DNA from: Candidatus Viridilinea mediisalina
GTDB taxonomy: Bacteria; Chloroflexota; Chloroflexia; Chloroflexales; Chloroflexaceae
Reading direction: 5' to 3'
NCBI RefSeq assembly: GCF_002532535.1
Contig: NZ_NQWI01000017.1
Coordinates: forward strand, 1-64,000
DNA length: 64,000 bases
The translations under genes and the position numbers were made by a program. The stretch's first letter is position 1, and each line of letters begins with the position of its first letter. Of the stretch, positions 17,578-26,861 are shown in pieces. The notes below the pieces were generated by a model, which was not told the origin of the DNA, ran no database searches, and was given only the letters and a program-made list of their open reading frames with translations.

Positions 17578-18563
17578 CCTACCCTCTTGATCGCATATAT
17601 CCGCCGTGCATGCAGTGCTTCGCGGATCTGGATGGCGACGGCACGGGCAACTGGGGGCGGAAAGGCATTGCCTACTTGACGATAGGCTGATGTTTTGCGC
17701 CCCGTGAACTGCCAGTTGTCAGGAAAGCCTTGCAAGCGTGCAACCATCCGTACGGTAAGGCGCGGCATACCAACAAAATCCGCATTTGGAGCCTCATCGG
17801 CAATACCAAGGCCGTCTACGCCTAAAGCGGCCCATGCCTTTCTGGCACGGGTTGGCCCAAGATCGGGGCCACCATGCTTCTTAGACCCACCAACAATGGT
17901 TGGTGCAATGTTACAAGCTTGCTCCCGCCAGCGTTCTGCAGCAAGCCATCCGCGTGCAGCCATGAGGTCATATAAGGCTGCACCAACAGTTGGTGCCATA
18001 CCTTGCCCTTTAGGCCAAGTGAAGTGATCATAGATATGATGCTGGAGAGCCACAAATACAACGCGTGGACGTAGTTGGGGGACGCCAAAATCGCAAGCAT
18101 GAAAGACACGCCAGCCCATCTCATAACCAAGTTTGCGTAGCTCGCTTATGATCTGCTGACGATAATCGGCAAAAATGGGATCCAGGATGCCGCGTACATT
18201 CTCAATCATCAGCGCACGCGGTCGTATCTCATCAACGAGACGCAACGCTGCGGGGAAGAGATTGCGCTCATCTTGACTACCCAACTGCTTGCCCGCTTTT
18301 GAAAAGGGTGGACAGGGTAACCCACCGGCTAATAGATCGACACCAGCATAGGGTTTGCCGTTAAACGTTGTGACATCACCCTCTACAATGCGCCACAGTG
18401 GACGATTGAGGCGCAGGGTGGCACAACAAGCCGCATCAAGTTCAACTGCTACTTCCTGTTGAAAGCAGGCTTGCTCTAAACCAAGGGCCTGTCCACCACC
18501 ACCAGCACAGATTTCGATTGCAGAGAGCATAGGGCTTGTTGTATTCTTCCATTTGTTCCACAT
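17574..18563 (-). CDS. DNA (cytosine-5-)methyltransferase of the R-M pair
   Basis: 329-residue C5-cytosine methyltransferase. Motif I (EICAGGGGQALGLE, SAM binding) is at the N-terminus, motif IV with the catalytic Pro-Cys is GGLPCPPFSKAG (about residue 80), motif VI is IENVRG (about 120), and motif X is RQVGNAFPPPVA near the end. A target-recognition region lies at about 190-260. It is the protective partner of the NgoMIV-like enzyme encoded immediately downstream with an ATGA overlap. The start could be 18563 or the ATG at about 18530; neither has a good ribosome binding site. Confidence 0.92.
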   Translation of the reverse strand: MWNKWKNTTSPMLSAIEICAGGGGQALGLEQACFQQEVAVELDAACCATLRLNRPLWRIVEGDVTTFNGKPYAGVDLLAGGLPCPPFSKAGKQLGSQDERNLFPAALRLVDEIRPRALMIENVRGILDPIFADYRQQIISELRKLGYEMGWRVFHACDFGVPQLRPRVVFVALQHHIYDHFTWPKGQGMAPTVGAALYDLMAARGWLAAERWREQACNIAPTIVGGSKKHGGPDLGPTRARKAWAALGVDGLGIADEAPNADFVGMPRLTVRMVARLQGFPDNWQFTGRKTSAYRQVGNAFPPPVARAVAIQIREALHARRIYAIKRVG

Positions 18564-18620
18564 TAGTCTTGCAAGTATCGTAACACAACAGGGTTGCTTG
18601 CGCTACCTGCGCGTTAATGA

Positions 18621-18629
18621 TGCTATAAT
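18621..18629 (+). promoter_or_regulatory. Extended -10 promoter candidate for the WD40 gene
   Basis: TGCTATAAT is a consensus extended -10 element (TGn-TATAAT), 83 bases upstream of the WD40 gene start. No good -35 at 17 bases, as is usual for extended -10 promoters. The ATG at 18712 follows AAGGAG. Confidence 0.5.
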
Positions 18630-18711
18630 CAAGCCAATCTTCCCGAATACGCATCAGCATAGCACAACTCAATACCATCGGTGGCAGCCTTGTATGCTGT
18701 AAGGAGTACCC

Positions 18712-21237
18712 ATGCCTGATCTTCCGGATTTGGAGCTTGGTATCCACCGTTGGGATGTGGGAAGTTATGCGGTTGAATTGCGACGGAGCCACCTACACAG
18801 CGAAACCGAAAGCCACGTCAGCGGTCGCATGACTTTTGCCGCATCGCAACTGCTCGCCCAGACGTTGGATCATGCTGCCTATGGCCGCAGCCTTGGAGCT
18901 TACCTCTTCCAAGATCGTAAGCTCTACCAGCAGTTTATTCAGGCAAGGAGTGATGCTTATGCACAAGACTTGCCGTTGCGTGTACGCCTGCTGATTGGCC
19001 CCAGTGCGCCGGAGTTGCACAGTCTGCGTTGGGAGTTGCTCTGCGACCCGGACGATATTGCCACCCAAGCCCTTGCTAACGCCAATAGCGTACCTGACCT
19101 GGCGGCACTGCTGAGTGTGGAAGCCTATCGGCGTGGCGATGAGAAACCAGACATACGCAGCATCGTGCGGAGTAGCCTCTATGGTGTGTTGAGTGCGAAC
19201 AACAACCTGCGTACCTTCCTGGGCGTGGAAGGGACGAACGTGACCAGCCTTGCCTTTCATAAAGATGGTAATATTCTCGTTGCTGGCGACAATCAGGGCG
19301 TCCTCTATTTCTGGGATGTGGTTAGCGGAGAACTCATCCGTGAACCTGTACGGAGCAACGATTGCCACTGTGATATCAACAGCATCGCCATCAGCCCTAA
19401 TGGCAACACGGTCGCGGTGGGCAGTAGTAATCGCAACGTGGTACTCTTCAACCTCCACACCGACGAACAGCTTGCCCCTGTCGCCACCATCAGCCACCAT
19501 GTGAGAAGCGTAGCCTTTCATCCCCAAGATAACGATCAGGTAGCCTTTGCGGGCAATGATGGCAATGTCTACCTCTGGCGCATTGATCATCGGAGTGGTG
19601 ATCCAATTGCGCTCACTGGGCATGAAGGTAGTGTCCGCAGGGTGGCCTTTAGCCCTGATGATGGTAGCATACTCGCTTCAAGTAGCAACGATGGCAGTGT
19701 GCGGCTCTGGAATAGTGAGACGGGGGCCGCCATTGGTGAACCGCTGCGTACTTTCACTACCGACGGGGTGACGAATACTACAAGTGTCACCACACTTGCC
19801 TTTAGTTCCAATGGGAGAACATTGGTCAGCAGCCAGGATCGTGACATCTACCTCTGGGATCTCACCGCAGAGCCGGTTGCGCTCAAAGGATCGCCGTTAA
19901 TCGGCCATACCGGCTGGATCAACGACCTGATCTTTGTACCCGGCGATAACAACAACGACGATAACAACCACCTCATCTCGGTCAGCGGTGATCTCAGCAT
20001 GCTCATCTGGGATCTCAATGAGCGTCGTCCGCTCTTCACCTACAGCGCCCACGTCGCCCCCATCAATGCAGTGGCAATCAGCGCAGATCGCACGTTAATC
20101 GCTACGGGTGGTGCCGACAGCCAGATTGTTCTCTGGAGCTATGATCGCCCGGCGTGGTTGGGGCAGCGTACCTTTGAGGGTAGGGTCGGCTATCGGGGTC
20201 TCGCGTTGGCGTTGCCCGATGAGAATACACCGCTCGCCCTCATTAGCCGCGAGTATAGCGATGACAGCAGCGTAGACTACTCAATTCGGCGTGCTGATCA
20301 ACCCAGGCCAGCAGATGCGGACATCCGCGCCACGCCACCGCTCACCAATACACGTAGTGTTGCGCTGAGTCCGGACGGCCAATTGATCGCGGTGGGCTTT
20401 CGTGATGGCCGGGTGCAACTCTGGAATGCTGAGGGTGAGGAGATCGAACCTCCGCTCCAACTTGCAGCGACGGAGGGAAGCGATCCTAATGTCTGGACAC
20501 TGGCCTTTAGCTCCGATAGCCGCCGTCTCGCGTGGGGCAACAATGATGGCCGGATCGTTGTTTGGGATCTGGATCAGCCTAGCCAACCGGCGCTTGAGCT
20601 ACCCTATGGCAGAGGCGACGATGAGACACCCATAGGCCACACTGCCCGCATCACCGCCCTCGCCTTCAGTCCCGATGGCAGCATCCTGGTTTCGGGTAGT
20701 TCGGATAACCAGGTCTTCCTGTGGAATCTCACCGATGCATCGCTGCTCAGTAATCCACTTGATGAGGGCAACGAAGAGATCTCCAGCCTCGCTTTCAGCC
20801 CGCAGGGCGATCTCTTGGCTGCTGGCGGCGTACAGAGTGTCTTTCTGATTGATGTTAACAAAGGCGAGCGGATCGCGGCACCGCTAGTTGGTCATCGCGC
20901 TTTGATTGTCAGCCTAGCCTTCAACTCCAACGGCAGCATGCTCGCTTCGGGTTCGCGTGATCAGACGATTGTCCTCTGGGATGTCGCGGCCCGGCGGCGC
21001 TTTGGCTATCCACTACGTACATCGAGCGGTAGTAGCTGGATTCGTGCGCTTGCCTTTCGCAACGACGAGGAACTCTTTGTTATCCAGAGCTTTGGTTTCT
21101 GGACGCTTGACCTGCGCCCGGAGATGTGGATGGAGGCGGCATGCAGACTGGCCAACCGTGAACTCACGGCGGCGGAGTGGCGTGAGTATTTTGGTGATGA
21201 GCCACAACGTCCGACATGTAGCATCAGTGACGAGTGA
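18712..21237 (+). CDS. WD40 double-propeller protein with CHAT-associated N-terminus
   Basis: 841 residues. Residues 1-120 contain LPLRVRLLIGPSAPELHSLRWELLCDPDD, a pattern typical of the region that precedes CHAT (caspase-like) domains. No CHAT catalytic His-Cys region follows. Instead about residues 125-165 resemble the helical linker that joins STAND-type ATPases to WD40 repeats, and then 12-14 WD40 repeats run to the end (LYFWDV, VYLWRI, VRLWNS, IYLWDL, MLIWDL, VQLWNA, IVVWDL, VFLWNL, IVLWDV and others), enough for two propellers. It is probably a scaffold or sensor whose effector is missing or supplied in trans. Divergent from the restriction-modification pair. Function unknown. Confidence 0.8.
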   Translation: MPDLPDLELGIHRWDVGSYAVELRRSHLHSETESHVSGRMTFAASQLLAQTLDHAAYGRSLGAYLFQDRKLYQQFIQARSDAYAQDLPLRVRLLIGPSAPELHSLRWELLCDPDDIATQALANANSVPDLAALLSVEAYRRGDEKPDIRSIVRSSLYGVLSANNNLRTFLGVEGTNVTSLAFHKDGNILVAGDNQGVLYFWDVVSGELIREPVRSNDCHCDINSIAISPNGNTVAVGSSNRNVVLFNLHTDEQLAPVATISHHVRSVAFHPQDNDQVAFAGNDGNVYLWRIDHRSGDPIALTGHEGSVRRVAFSPDDGSILASSSNDGSVRLWNSETGAAIGEPLRTFTTDGVTNTTSVTTLAFSSNGRTLVSSQDRDIYLWDLTAEPVALKGSPLIGHTGWINDLIFVPGDNNNDDNNHLISVSGDLSMLIWDLNERRPLFTYSAHVAPINAVAISADRTLIATGGADSQIVLWSYDRPAWLGQRTFEGRVGYRGLALALPDENTPLALISREYSDDSSVDYSIRRADQPRPADADIRATPPLTNTRSVALSPDGQLIAVGFRDGRVQLWNAEGEEIEPPLQLAATEGSDPNVWTLAFSSDSRRLAWGNNDGRIVVWDLDQPSQPALELPYGRGDDETPIGHTARITALAFSPDGSILVSGSSDNQVFLWNLTDASLLSNPLDEGNEEISSLAFSPQGDLLAAGGVQSVFLIDVNKGERIAAPLVGHRALIVSLAFNSNGSMLASGSRDQTIVLWDVAARRRFGYPLRTSSGSSWIRALAFRNDEELFVIQSFGFWTLDLRPEMWMEAACRLANRELTAAEWREYFGDEPQRPTCSISDE

Positions 21238-21522
21238 TGCGTGACGAGTGAGAAGGAGGATATGCCCCACTCTGTGCCCTCGGTGCCGCTGTGGTGGCTT
21301 CGACAAGCTCAGCCAACGCGACGCCCCCTACGAGCCCAAGGCTTTTTCGCGCTAACAAACCTCTATATGGTTACAATGCCGTCGGCGCAAAACATAGCCC
21401 CAACCTCCCCATTTCGTCAGGTAAGCAGGAGGTGACTCGCCTCTAAATTGTGGGCGCGGCAAGCTAGACTGGTCTCAGTATAAACGTGGCAACCAGATGC
21501 GATGCCAGAGAGGAGACCAGCC
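21238..21522. repeat. Gap with family F half-arm and family G element
   Basis: 21262-21297 carries a single family F arm (CTCTGTGCCCTCGGTGCC). It runs into a family G copy, GGCTTCGACAAGCTCAGCC at about 21298, ending in CTTTTTCGCGCTAACAAA (about 21340-21359); related copies lie at 25190-25262 and 29404-29575. A TATAAA at 21479-21484 may be a -10 for the sigma-like gene that follows. Confidence 0.6.
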
Positions 21523-22257
21523 ATGACTCAGCCGATGATCGTTAGTCCTAGCCAAGTGATCACCTCTACGCCCGAGACCCGCGCTGAAGCCGAGCGCATG
21601 GAGTTGAGCGCACTGGCTCAGCGTGCCTCGGCTGAGAGCCGCCGCTTCTATCAGCATGAGCCATACGATCCTCAGTTTGCCTATGAGCTCTTCCGCCGCG
21701 CTTTGGTGGAGCGCGATGATAGCGCCTGGGGTTACCTCTTTGATCAGTATGCGCCGCTTGTGGAACATTGGGTGCGTCGGAGTGGGGCTTTTGCCATTAG
21801 CGGTGAGAGCAGTGAGTTCTTTGTCAGTGCGGCCTTTACGCGCTTCTGGCGGGCTATTCCTGCACCACGCTTCGCTTCGTTCCCCAATTTGGCCGCGCTG
21901 CTCAACTATCTGCGCCGCTGTGCCACCTGTGTGGTGATTGATACCGCCCGCGCTCAGTCCTGTGCCGATATTATTCCCGATGAGTATGTCAATTGGAACG
22001 ATCAGCGCCTCGGCCACGCTGATGAAGAGGCCACCGAGCGCGTGAGCCGTGAGGAGTTCTGGAAGCTGGTGGATGGCCTGCTCAATACTGAGCTTGAACG
22101 GATTGTCATGCGTAGCTCCTTCATCCTGGGGATGAAGCCTGCCGAGATCTTTGCCCGCTACCACAATCACTTTGGATCAGTTGAAGAGGTCTATACACTC
22201 AAGCGCGCCCTGCTCTCGCGCCTGCGCAAGAGCCCTGAACTGCGCGGGTTGTATTAG
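21523..22257 (+). CDS. Sigma-70-like factor (ECF-type)
   Basis: 244 residues. The middle of the protein resembles sigma region 2: ALVERDDSAWGYLFDQYAPLVEHWVRR and NLAALLNYLRRCATCVVIDTARAQ. The C-terminal third (ELERIVMRSSFILGMKPAEIFARYHNHFGSVEEVYTLKRALLSRLRKS) has the helix-turn-helix layout of region 4. No anti-sigma gene is adjacent. The ATG at 21523 is preferred over 21502 because GAGAGGAGA directly precedes it. Its regulon is unknown; proximity to the puf-bch genes is suggestive only. Confidence 0.75.
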   Translation: MTQPMIVSPSQVITSTPETRAEAERMELSALAQRASAESRRFYQHEPYDPQFAYELFRRALVERDDSAWGYLFDQYAPLVEHWVRRSGAFAISGESSEFFVSAAFTRFWRAIPAPRFASFPNLAALLNYLRRCATCVVIDTARAQSCADIIPDEYVNWNDQRLGHADEEATERVSREEFWKLVDGLLNTELERIVMRSSFILGMKPAEIFARYHNHFGSVEEVYTLKRALLSRLRKSPELRGLY

Positions 22258-22259
22258 AA

Positions 22260-22300
22260 AAGGGGTGCATGCGGAAACCGGGTTTCCGCATACACCCCTT
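22260..22300. terminator. Family C palindrome acting as bidirectional terminator
   Basis: 20-base arms (22260-22279 and 22281-22300) with one mismatch around a single central base; starts 3 bases after the sigma-like gene and ends 18 bases before the bchP stop. Its position between convergent genes and its A-rich and T-rich edges (AAAAGGGG/CCCCTT) suit a bidirectional terminator, but the core is shared with three other palindromes in the window. Confidence 0.7.
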
Positions 22301-22317
22301 CTTGAACAAACCGAACT

Positions 22318-23556
22318 CTAGCTTACCTCGGCCAGCCCCAGGCGTTCACGCACCGGGGTACGGCGTTGCAAATAGTTGCGCACTTGGGCCATGATGATGT
22401 CTTTGGTCATACGCATCTGCACGAGCCAAGGGGCCGGGGCCATCTGTTTGTACATGTAGCTATCAAAGGTCAGGCGCTGCACATCGGCGTTGCGGCACAT
22501 TTCGGTAAAGACCTCCATCTGCCGTTCGTTGCCATAGCCCCACCACTGGAGCCAACGCAGGAAGTTGTACATGAGGCCATACTCTTGCCACCAGATACGC
22601 TCGTAGGTACGCAGGTTGGCCGCACTGGGCACATCAAGGAAGTGTGCCAGCGTTTGGGCTGCCAACTGGCCGCTCTTCATCGCCCAATAGATGCCCTCGC
22701 CTGAGGTGTGTACCACCAAGCCCGCCGCATCACCCACGAGCATAGCCCGTTCAAAGGCCATATGCTTGCGCGGTTCCATTGGCAGGGCGTGGGCCTCCCG
22801 CAAGAGCAACTGGCCGCCTGTAATCGCTGGGCCCAAGCGCGTCTTCAGGTTACTCAAGAGACGCTTGGCATGGGCCGTATAGCGCGGCCCCGCCCCAATC
22901 CCAAGGGCAATATGGTCACACTTGGGGAAGGCCCAGGCATAGAGATCGGGGCTAACCTCAGAGCCCAAATAGAGATCTGCGGTCTCGGCCCAGCGGGCCA
23001 TCTGCGCTTCAGGCAGTGCAATGCGCTCTTGAATAGCCACCGCCCGTGGCATCTGGGGCAAGCCAAGCATACGCGCCGTGGGCGAATAGCAGCCATCAGC
23101 ACCGATCACCGCAGCAGCCTGAATGGTCTGCTCCTGGCCATTGGCCATTGAGCGATAGCGCGCCGTTACGCCAGCGTGGTTAACCTCTAGGCCCAACAAC
23201 TGGCCATGGATCAGATCGGCACCCCGGCGCTGGGCGCGTTCGCGCAGAAAACCATCAAAGATCTCGCGGCGCACCATGGCGACATAATCATCATCAGACG
23301 GCACACTGCCCGCCACCGGCACAATCGTCTCTTGGCCTGAGGGCGACACCATCAAGCAATACTTAATCTTACGGTCAATCAGGCGTTGCGGCAGATCAAA
23401 CTCCGTGAAGGCTACGGGCGGAATGGCCCCGCCACAGGGCTTGGCCTTGACCAACTCCTTCTCAAGCATCACCGTCTCGACGCCGAGTCCACGCAAGGTA
23501 ATGGCCGCAATAGCCCCACCAACCGAGGCACCAACAACCAAGACACGCTGCGCCAT
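22318..23556 (-). CDS. bchP: Geranylgeranyl reductase (bacteriochlorophyll synthesis)
   Basis: 412-residue FAD enzyme that reduces the geranylgeranyl tail of bacteriochlorophyll to phytyl. The FAD-binding N-terminus is VLVVGASVGGAIAAITLRGLGVETVMLEKE, and the second FAD motif is MLVGDAAGLVVHTSGEGIYWAMKSGQLAA. The ATG at 23556 is chosen because GGAG lies before it and the Rossmann motif starts right after; an upstream in-frame start at 23586 would overlap bchG. It follows bchG by 13 bases in the same operon. Assignment as BchP rather than another geranylgeranyl reductase rests on the bchG-puf context. Confidence 0.92.
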   Translation of the reverse strand: MAQRVLVVGASVGGAIAAITLRGLGVETVMLEKELVKAKPCGGAIPPVAFTEFDLPQRLIDRKIKYCLMVSPSGQETIVPVAGSVPSDDDYVAMVRREIFDGFLRERAQRRGADLIHGQLLGLEVNHAGVTARYRSMANGQEQTIQAAAVIGADGCYSPTARMLGLPQMPRAVAIQERIALPEAQMARWAETADLYLGSEVSPDLYAWAFPKCDHIALGIGAGPRYTAHAKRLLSNLKTRLGPAITGGQLLLREAHALPMEPRKHMAFERAMLVGDAAGLVVHTSGEGIYWAMKSGQLAAQTLAHFLDVPSAANLRTYERIWWQEYGLMYNFLRWLQWWGYGNERQMEVFTEMCRNADVQRLTFDSYMYKQMAPAPWLVQMRMTKDIIMAQVRNYLQRRTPVRERLGLAEVS

Positions 23557-23569
23557 AGAGCTACTCCTA

Positions 23570-24514
23570 CTAGGCCGCAATACCAATCGCCGCTGCTAAC
23601 ATCCCCCAGACGAAGAGCATAATCGCGGTCGCATTAAAGAAGACCTCATTATTCTCAGGGTCGCGGATGAAGCGCACATTCGGAATACTCTGGAGGGTCA
23701 GCAGCACCGCAACCACAGCAGCGGCAATAGTATGGCCCCACCAGAAGAGCAGCGCAATCACAGCGATCTGGGCGAGGCCCATGATCGTAACGACCATCCG
23801 TGCAGCGGTGACCTTGCCATACTGCACTGGGATCGAGCGAATACCCATTCTGGCATCGCCCTTCATGCTCTTAAAATCATTCACCGTCATGATGCCGTGG
23901 GCACCAAACGAATAGAGCATCGCAATCACAAAGCTTTGGGTGGTCAAGGCGCCAAAGGCGACATGGCCGGCCATCCAGGCCAAGCCTTCATACGAGACCG
24001 CCACGAGGGCATTGCCATACCAGCCATTGCGCTTGGCACGCAGCGGCTTAATGCTATAGGCAAGGGCACAGACCAGGCCCAAGCCAACAAAGAGGACAAC
24101 CTGCCCACCGAGGAAGATAGCAATCGCCGCACCAATCGTGGTCAGCAGGGCCGTCAGGATATAGACGTGGCGCAGCGAAACTTGACCGGAAGGAATGAGG
24201 CGATTGGGTTCGTTGATCGCATCCACCTCACGGTCGCAGTAATCATTAACCACCTGTGACATACCAGTGAGGATCGGGCCAGCCATCAAGAGGCCAATTG
24301 CCAAGCGCCCCAACGGATCAATTCCCCATGCCAAGCCGCCACTAGCGACAGCCCCACAGAGGAAGGCCCACGCCGGCGCAAACCAAGTCACCGGCTTCAT
24401 CAGAGTCAAAGAGCGGATCAACGTAGCACGCGCACTAGCAAGCGGGCTCAAAGCAGCGGGGGGAGCAGGGGCAAGGCCGGAACCTTTGCGCATGTCGCTC
24501 ATCAGGCGGCTCAT
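23570..24514 (-). CDS. bchG: Bacteriochlorophyll synthase (polyprenyltransferase)
   Basis: 314-residue membrane prenyltransferase of the UbiA family that attaches the isoprenoid tail to bacteriochlorophyllide. The Mg-diphosphate motif QVVNDYCDREVDAINEPNRLIPSG is clear, and the second acidic loop is VNDFKSMKGDARMGIRSIPVQYG. Eight or nine helices. Upstream lie 812 bases of repeats before pufC, so bchGP could have its own promoter or be read from puf. Possible starts at 24514, 24502 or 24493; the first is given. Confidence 0.92.
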   Translation of the reverse strand: MSRLMSDMRKGSGLAPAPPAALSPLASARATLIRSLTLMKPVTWFAPAWAFLCGAVASGGLAWGIDPLGRLAIGLLMAGPILTGMSQVVNDYCDREVDAINEPNRLIPSGQVSLRHVYILTALLTTIGAAIAIFLGGQVVLFVGLGLVCALAYSIKPLRAKRNGWYGNALVAVSYEGLAWMAGHVAFGALTTQSFVIAMLYSFGAHGIMTVNDFKSMKGDARMGIRSIPVQYGKVTAARMVVTIMGLAQIAVIALLFWWGHTIAAAVVAVLLTLQSIPNVRFIRDPENNEVFFNATAIMLFVWGMLAAAIGIAA

Positions 24515-25326
24515 TTCTAGAGATCTCGGGCCAGGGCGGGGGGCACCAAGCGAGGACGCGGGGACGCGGGGACGTGAGACGCGGGAGGCGAGGACGCGGG
24601 AGGCGAGGACGCGGGAGGCGCGATGACGCGGGGACGCGGGGACGCGGGGAGGCGAGGACGCGGGGAGGCAAGGATGCGCCTCACGCGTCCTTACAAGATT
24701 GTAAAGCTACAAGCGCCTTTCTGCAACTTCTCCTATAAGGGATGGTTGCAGAACACTTTACCGTTTGGCCTCTGACGGAGTGCCGACGTTAGGGAAGCAG
24801 AAATTGTTACGTATCCCAGCATCCTGTCATGCTGAATAGTCCATGGGCGGGCATCGTAGTGCCGACTTTAGTCGGCTGAGGTCTTTGGCAGCGATGGGAA
24901 GCCGACTAAAGTCGGCACTACACTACGGCGCAAACAGGAACGTTCCTACGCACCTTCGCTCAAGGTGGACAAGCAACGGGGCAATCAACTACATCCGCTT
25001 CCCTTAGTCGGCTGAGGTCGCTGACAACCCCCGGATGCCGACTAACGTCGGCACTCCAACGGTATGCTGAAAGGCCTTTCTGCAACCACCCGTTTGCGCC
25101 ATTAGGCAGTGCCGACGTTAGTCGGCTGAGGTCGCTGACAACCCCCGGATGCCGACTAACGTCGGCACTACGACGGTAATGCTACAAGCGCCTTAGCGCA
25201 AAAAAGCTCTGAACCGCGCCGCTTGGCTTCGCCCCTTCGACAAACTCAGGGTTCAGCCAGCGGCGCGGTGGCTGCGAGGAGACGAAGCCCTCGCCGCTTC
25301 GCCTCACGCATCCTCGCAAGATCGCA
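24515..25326. repeat. 812-bp repeat region between pufC and bchG
   Basis: Holds no gene. About 24535-24690: GC-rich tandem words of GAGGCGAGGACGCGG / GGGGACGC type, 7-8 bp period. About 24855-24930, 25005-25060 and 25105-25175: family A elements, each GTGCCGAC(T/G)TTAGTCGGC, a spacer GAGGTCGCTGACAACCCCCG, then GCCGACTAA(A/C)GTCGGCAC. 25190-25262: a family G copy in reverse. One more half palindrome near 24778 is broken after GTGCCGACGTTAG. Confidence 0.85.
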
Positions 25327-26607
25327 CTAATTACCACGCAAGATCGGTGGAAGAACCACCACACCGGCGTCACCTTCAGGGATACTGGACTGGTTGATCG
25401 AGCCACGCGGGATATTCATGCCCTGGTGGCACGTGTAGCACGCGGGCACATTATAGATCTGACCATCGCCCAGAGTGCGGTAGGAGAAGCGGCTTGCGCC
25501 ACCACTCAACGCCGACGGCACCTCATCGTGGGGAATAGCGCCATAGCCGGGCAACCCATCAAAGGCCGCCCACTCCTCAGCGATGTAGGTAGTCATCAGC
25601 AACATCTGCTGGGCCTTAAGCTTATTATACCCTGCCAGCGGATCGATCACATTGCGACCAGCCGCGTCCAACTCATAGGCCACAAAGTTGCGCGAGTTGT
25701 GGCAGAAGGTACAACCGACCCCAAGCGACCACGCATTGTAGTTCATCACATTCTGATTGATCGTGACCTGCTCTTGGGTCGGCCCGCCGTTGAAGGTCAA
25801 GGCCAAAGAACCACGCCCGCTCGCGGGATCGTCTGCCGTGTAGGGCTTCCAAACCTGGTAGTTATAAATATACCAGATCACGGCATCTTGGAGACCAACG
25901 GGGGTGCGAATCTCTTCAGGCTTGAGAGCCGGATCGAGGACACGCTCGCCCTGATCGTCAAGAATCTCAACGGTGACCGGAATATCGGGCACACTCTTGA
26001 CAAACTGCGAATTGAAGCCTTCAAGATTCTTCGGCGCATTGTAGTGGCAGGTTGCACACTGAATGTAGTTGCCCTGCCAATTAGGCAGATCAACAATAAA
26101 CATGGCATTCAGATCAGCCACCAGATAGAACATATCACGCGCAGCAAGCTTCTCGGGGTAGGTATCGAGGGCAAAATTGTTGATGTCGTGGCAATACTGG
26201 CAACCAACACCGAGGCCACCAGAGACATACAACTGCATGTAGGTCCAGAGTTGGGCCGAGTCCATGCCCGTCAGAACCTGAACGTTCACGGGACTAGGGA
26301 ACTCATCAACCCAGGCTTGACCTGCCTGGACACCCTCAATCCAAGCAACCTCACCTAGCCATGGTTCACGCGGATCACCGTCGAGAACCAGGTTTGGTTC
26401 AGCCTCCGTGATCGCCCGAATGCCATCATCGGTATTCCAAGTGGCACGGGCCAACTCAGCGGCAGCAACATTCGGAGCATCCGCTGCTGCCACAAGCCTA
26501 TAGATCCACCAGAAGGTGCCAATGGTGATGACAGCCACAAAGATGCCGACTGCCACCGAGATAAAGATCGCCGCCTGTCGATCAGTAGGACGAGTTGGCG
26601 ATTGCAT
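25327..26607 (-). CDS. pufC: Reaction-centre tetraheme cytochrome c subunit (c-554)
   Basis: 426 residues. Four CXXCH heme sites: CQYCH, CATCH, CTFCH and CYTCH. A single N-terminal helix (FISVAVGIFVAVITIGTFWWIY) anchors it to the membrane, with the heme domain on the periplasmic side. It accepts electrons from a soluble carrier and re-reduces the photo-oxidised special pair. The ATG is preceded by AGGAG. Third gene of pufBAC, separated from pufA by a strong hairpin. PufL and PufM are not in the window, in line with the split puf arrangement known in Chloroflexus. Confidence 0.95.
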   Translation of the reverse strand: MQSPTRPTDRQAAIFISVAVGIFVAVITIGTFWWIYRLVAAADAPNVAAAELARATWNTDDGIRAITEAEPNLVLDGDPREPWLGEVAWIEGVQAGQAWVDEFPSPVNVQVLTGMDSAQLWTYMQLYVSGGLGVGCQYCHDINNFALDTYPEKLAARDMFYLVADLNAMFIVDLPNWQGNYIQCATCHYNAPKNLEGFNSQFVKSVPDIPVTVEILDDQGERVLDPALKPEEIRTPVGLQDAVIWYIYNYQVWKPYTADDPASGRGSLALTFNGGPTQEQVTINQNVMNYNAWSLGVGCTFCHNSRNFVAYELDAAGRNVIDPLAGYNKLKAQQMLLMTTYIAEEWAAFDGLPGYGAIPHDEVPSALSGGASRFSYRTLGDGQIYNVPACYTCHQGMNIPRGSINQSSIPEGDAGVVVLPPILRGN

Positions 26608-26771
26608 AGGAGTCTCCTAAAACTCCAGGTCAGCAGCTCGGCGGTGCCGTATCTGTACGGAGCCGGCTCCGACATGAAAGTATACACCCGTTATTTTAGC
26701 CGGTCAACGTGTTGAACTATGTGCAACAAAGGTGCATATGGTGTGGTTTAGGGCAACACGCCCCTGAAAGT

Positions 26772-26806
26772 CAACAACCGCCAGCAGAGCGTGCTGGCGG
26801 TTGTTG
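26772..26806 (-). promoter_or_regulatory. Intercistronic hairpin between pufA and pufC
   Basis: Perfect 15-base arms (26772-26786 and 26792-26806) around a 5-base loop, no following U-run on the minus strand. It is placed 55 bases after the pufA stop and about 165 before pufC. In purple bacteria an intercistronic puf hairpin protects the upstream pufBA message and sets the antenna to reaction-centre ratio; the same role is likely here. A second, weak 5-bp hairpin lies at 26835-26849. Confidence 0.7.
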
Positions 26807-26861
26807 CTCACTTCACGAGACACCCCATACTCAAGGCACGAGGAGTGCCACCAGCGATCAT

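Noticed and set aside
22260..22300. Family C palindrome as a transcription-factor operator
   Set aside because: The position between convergent genes makes a terminator or mobile repeat more likely here.
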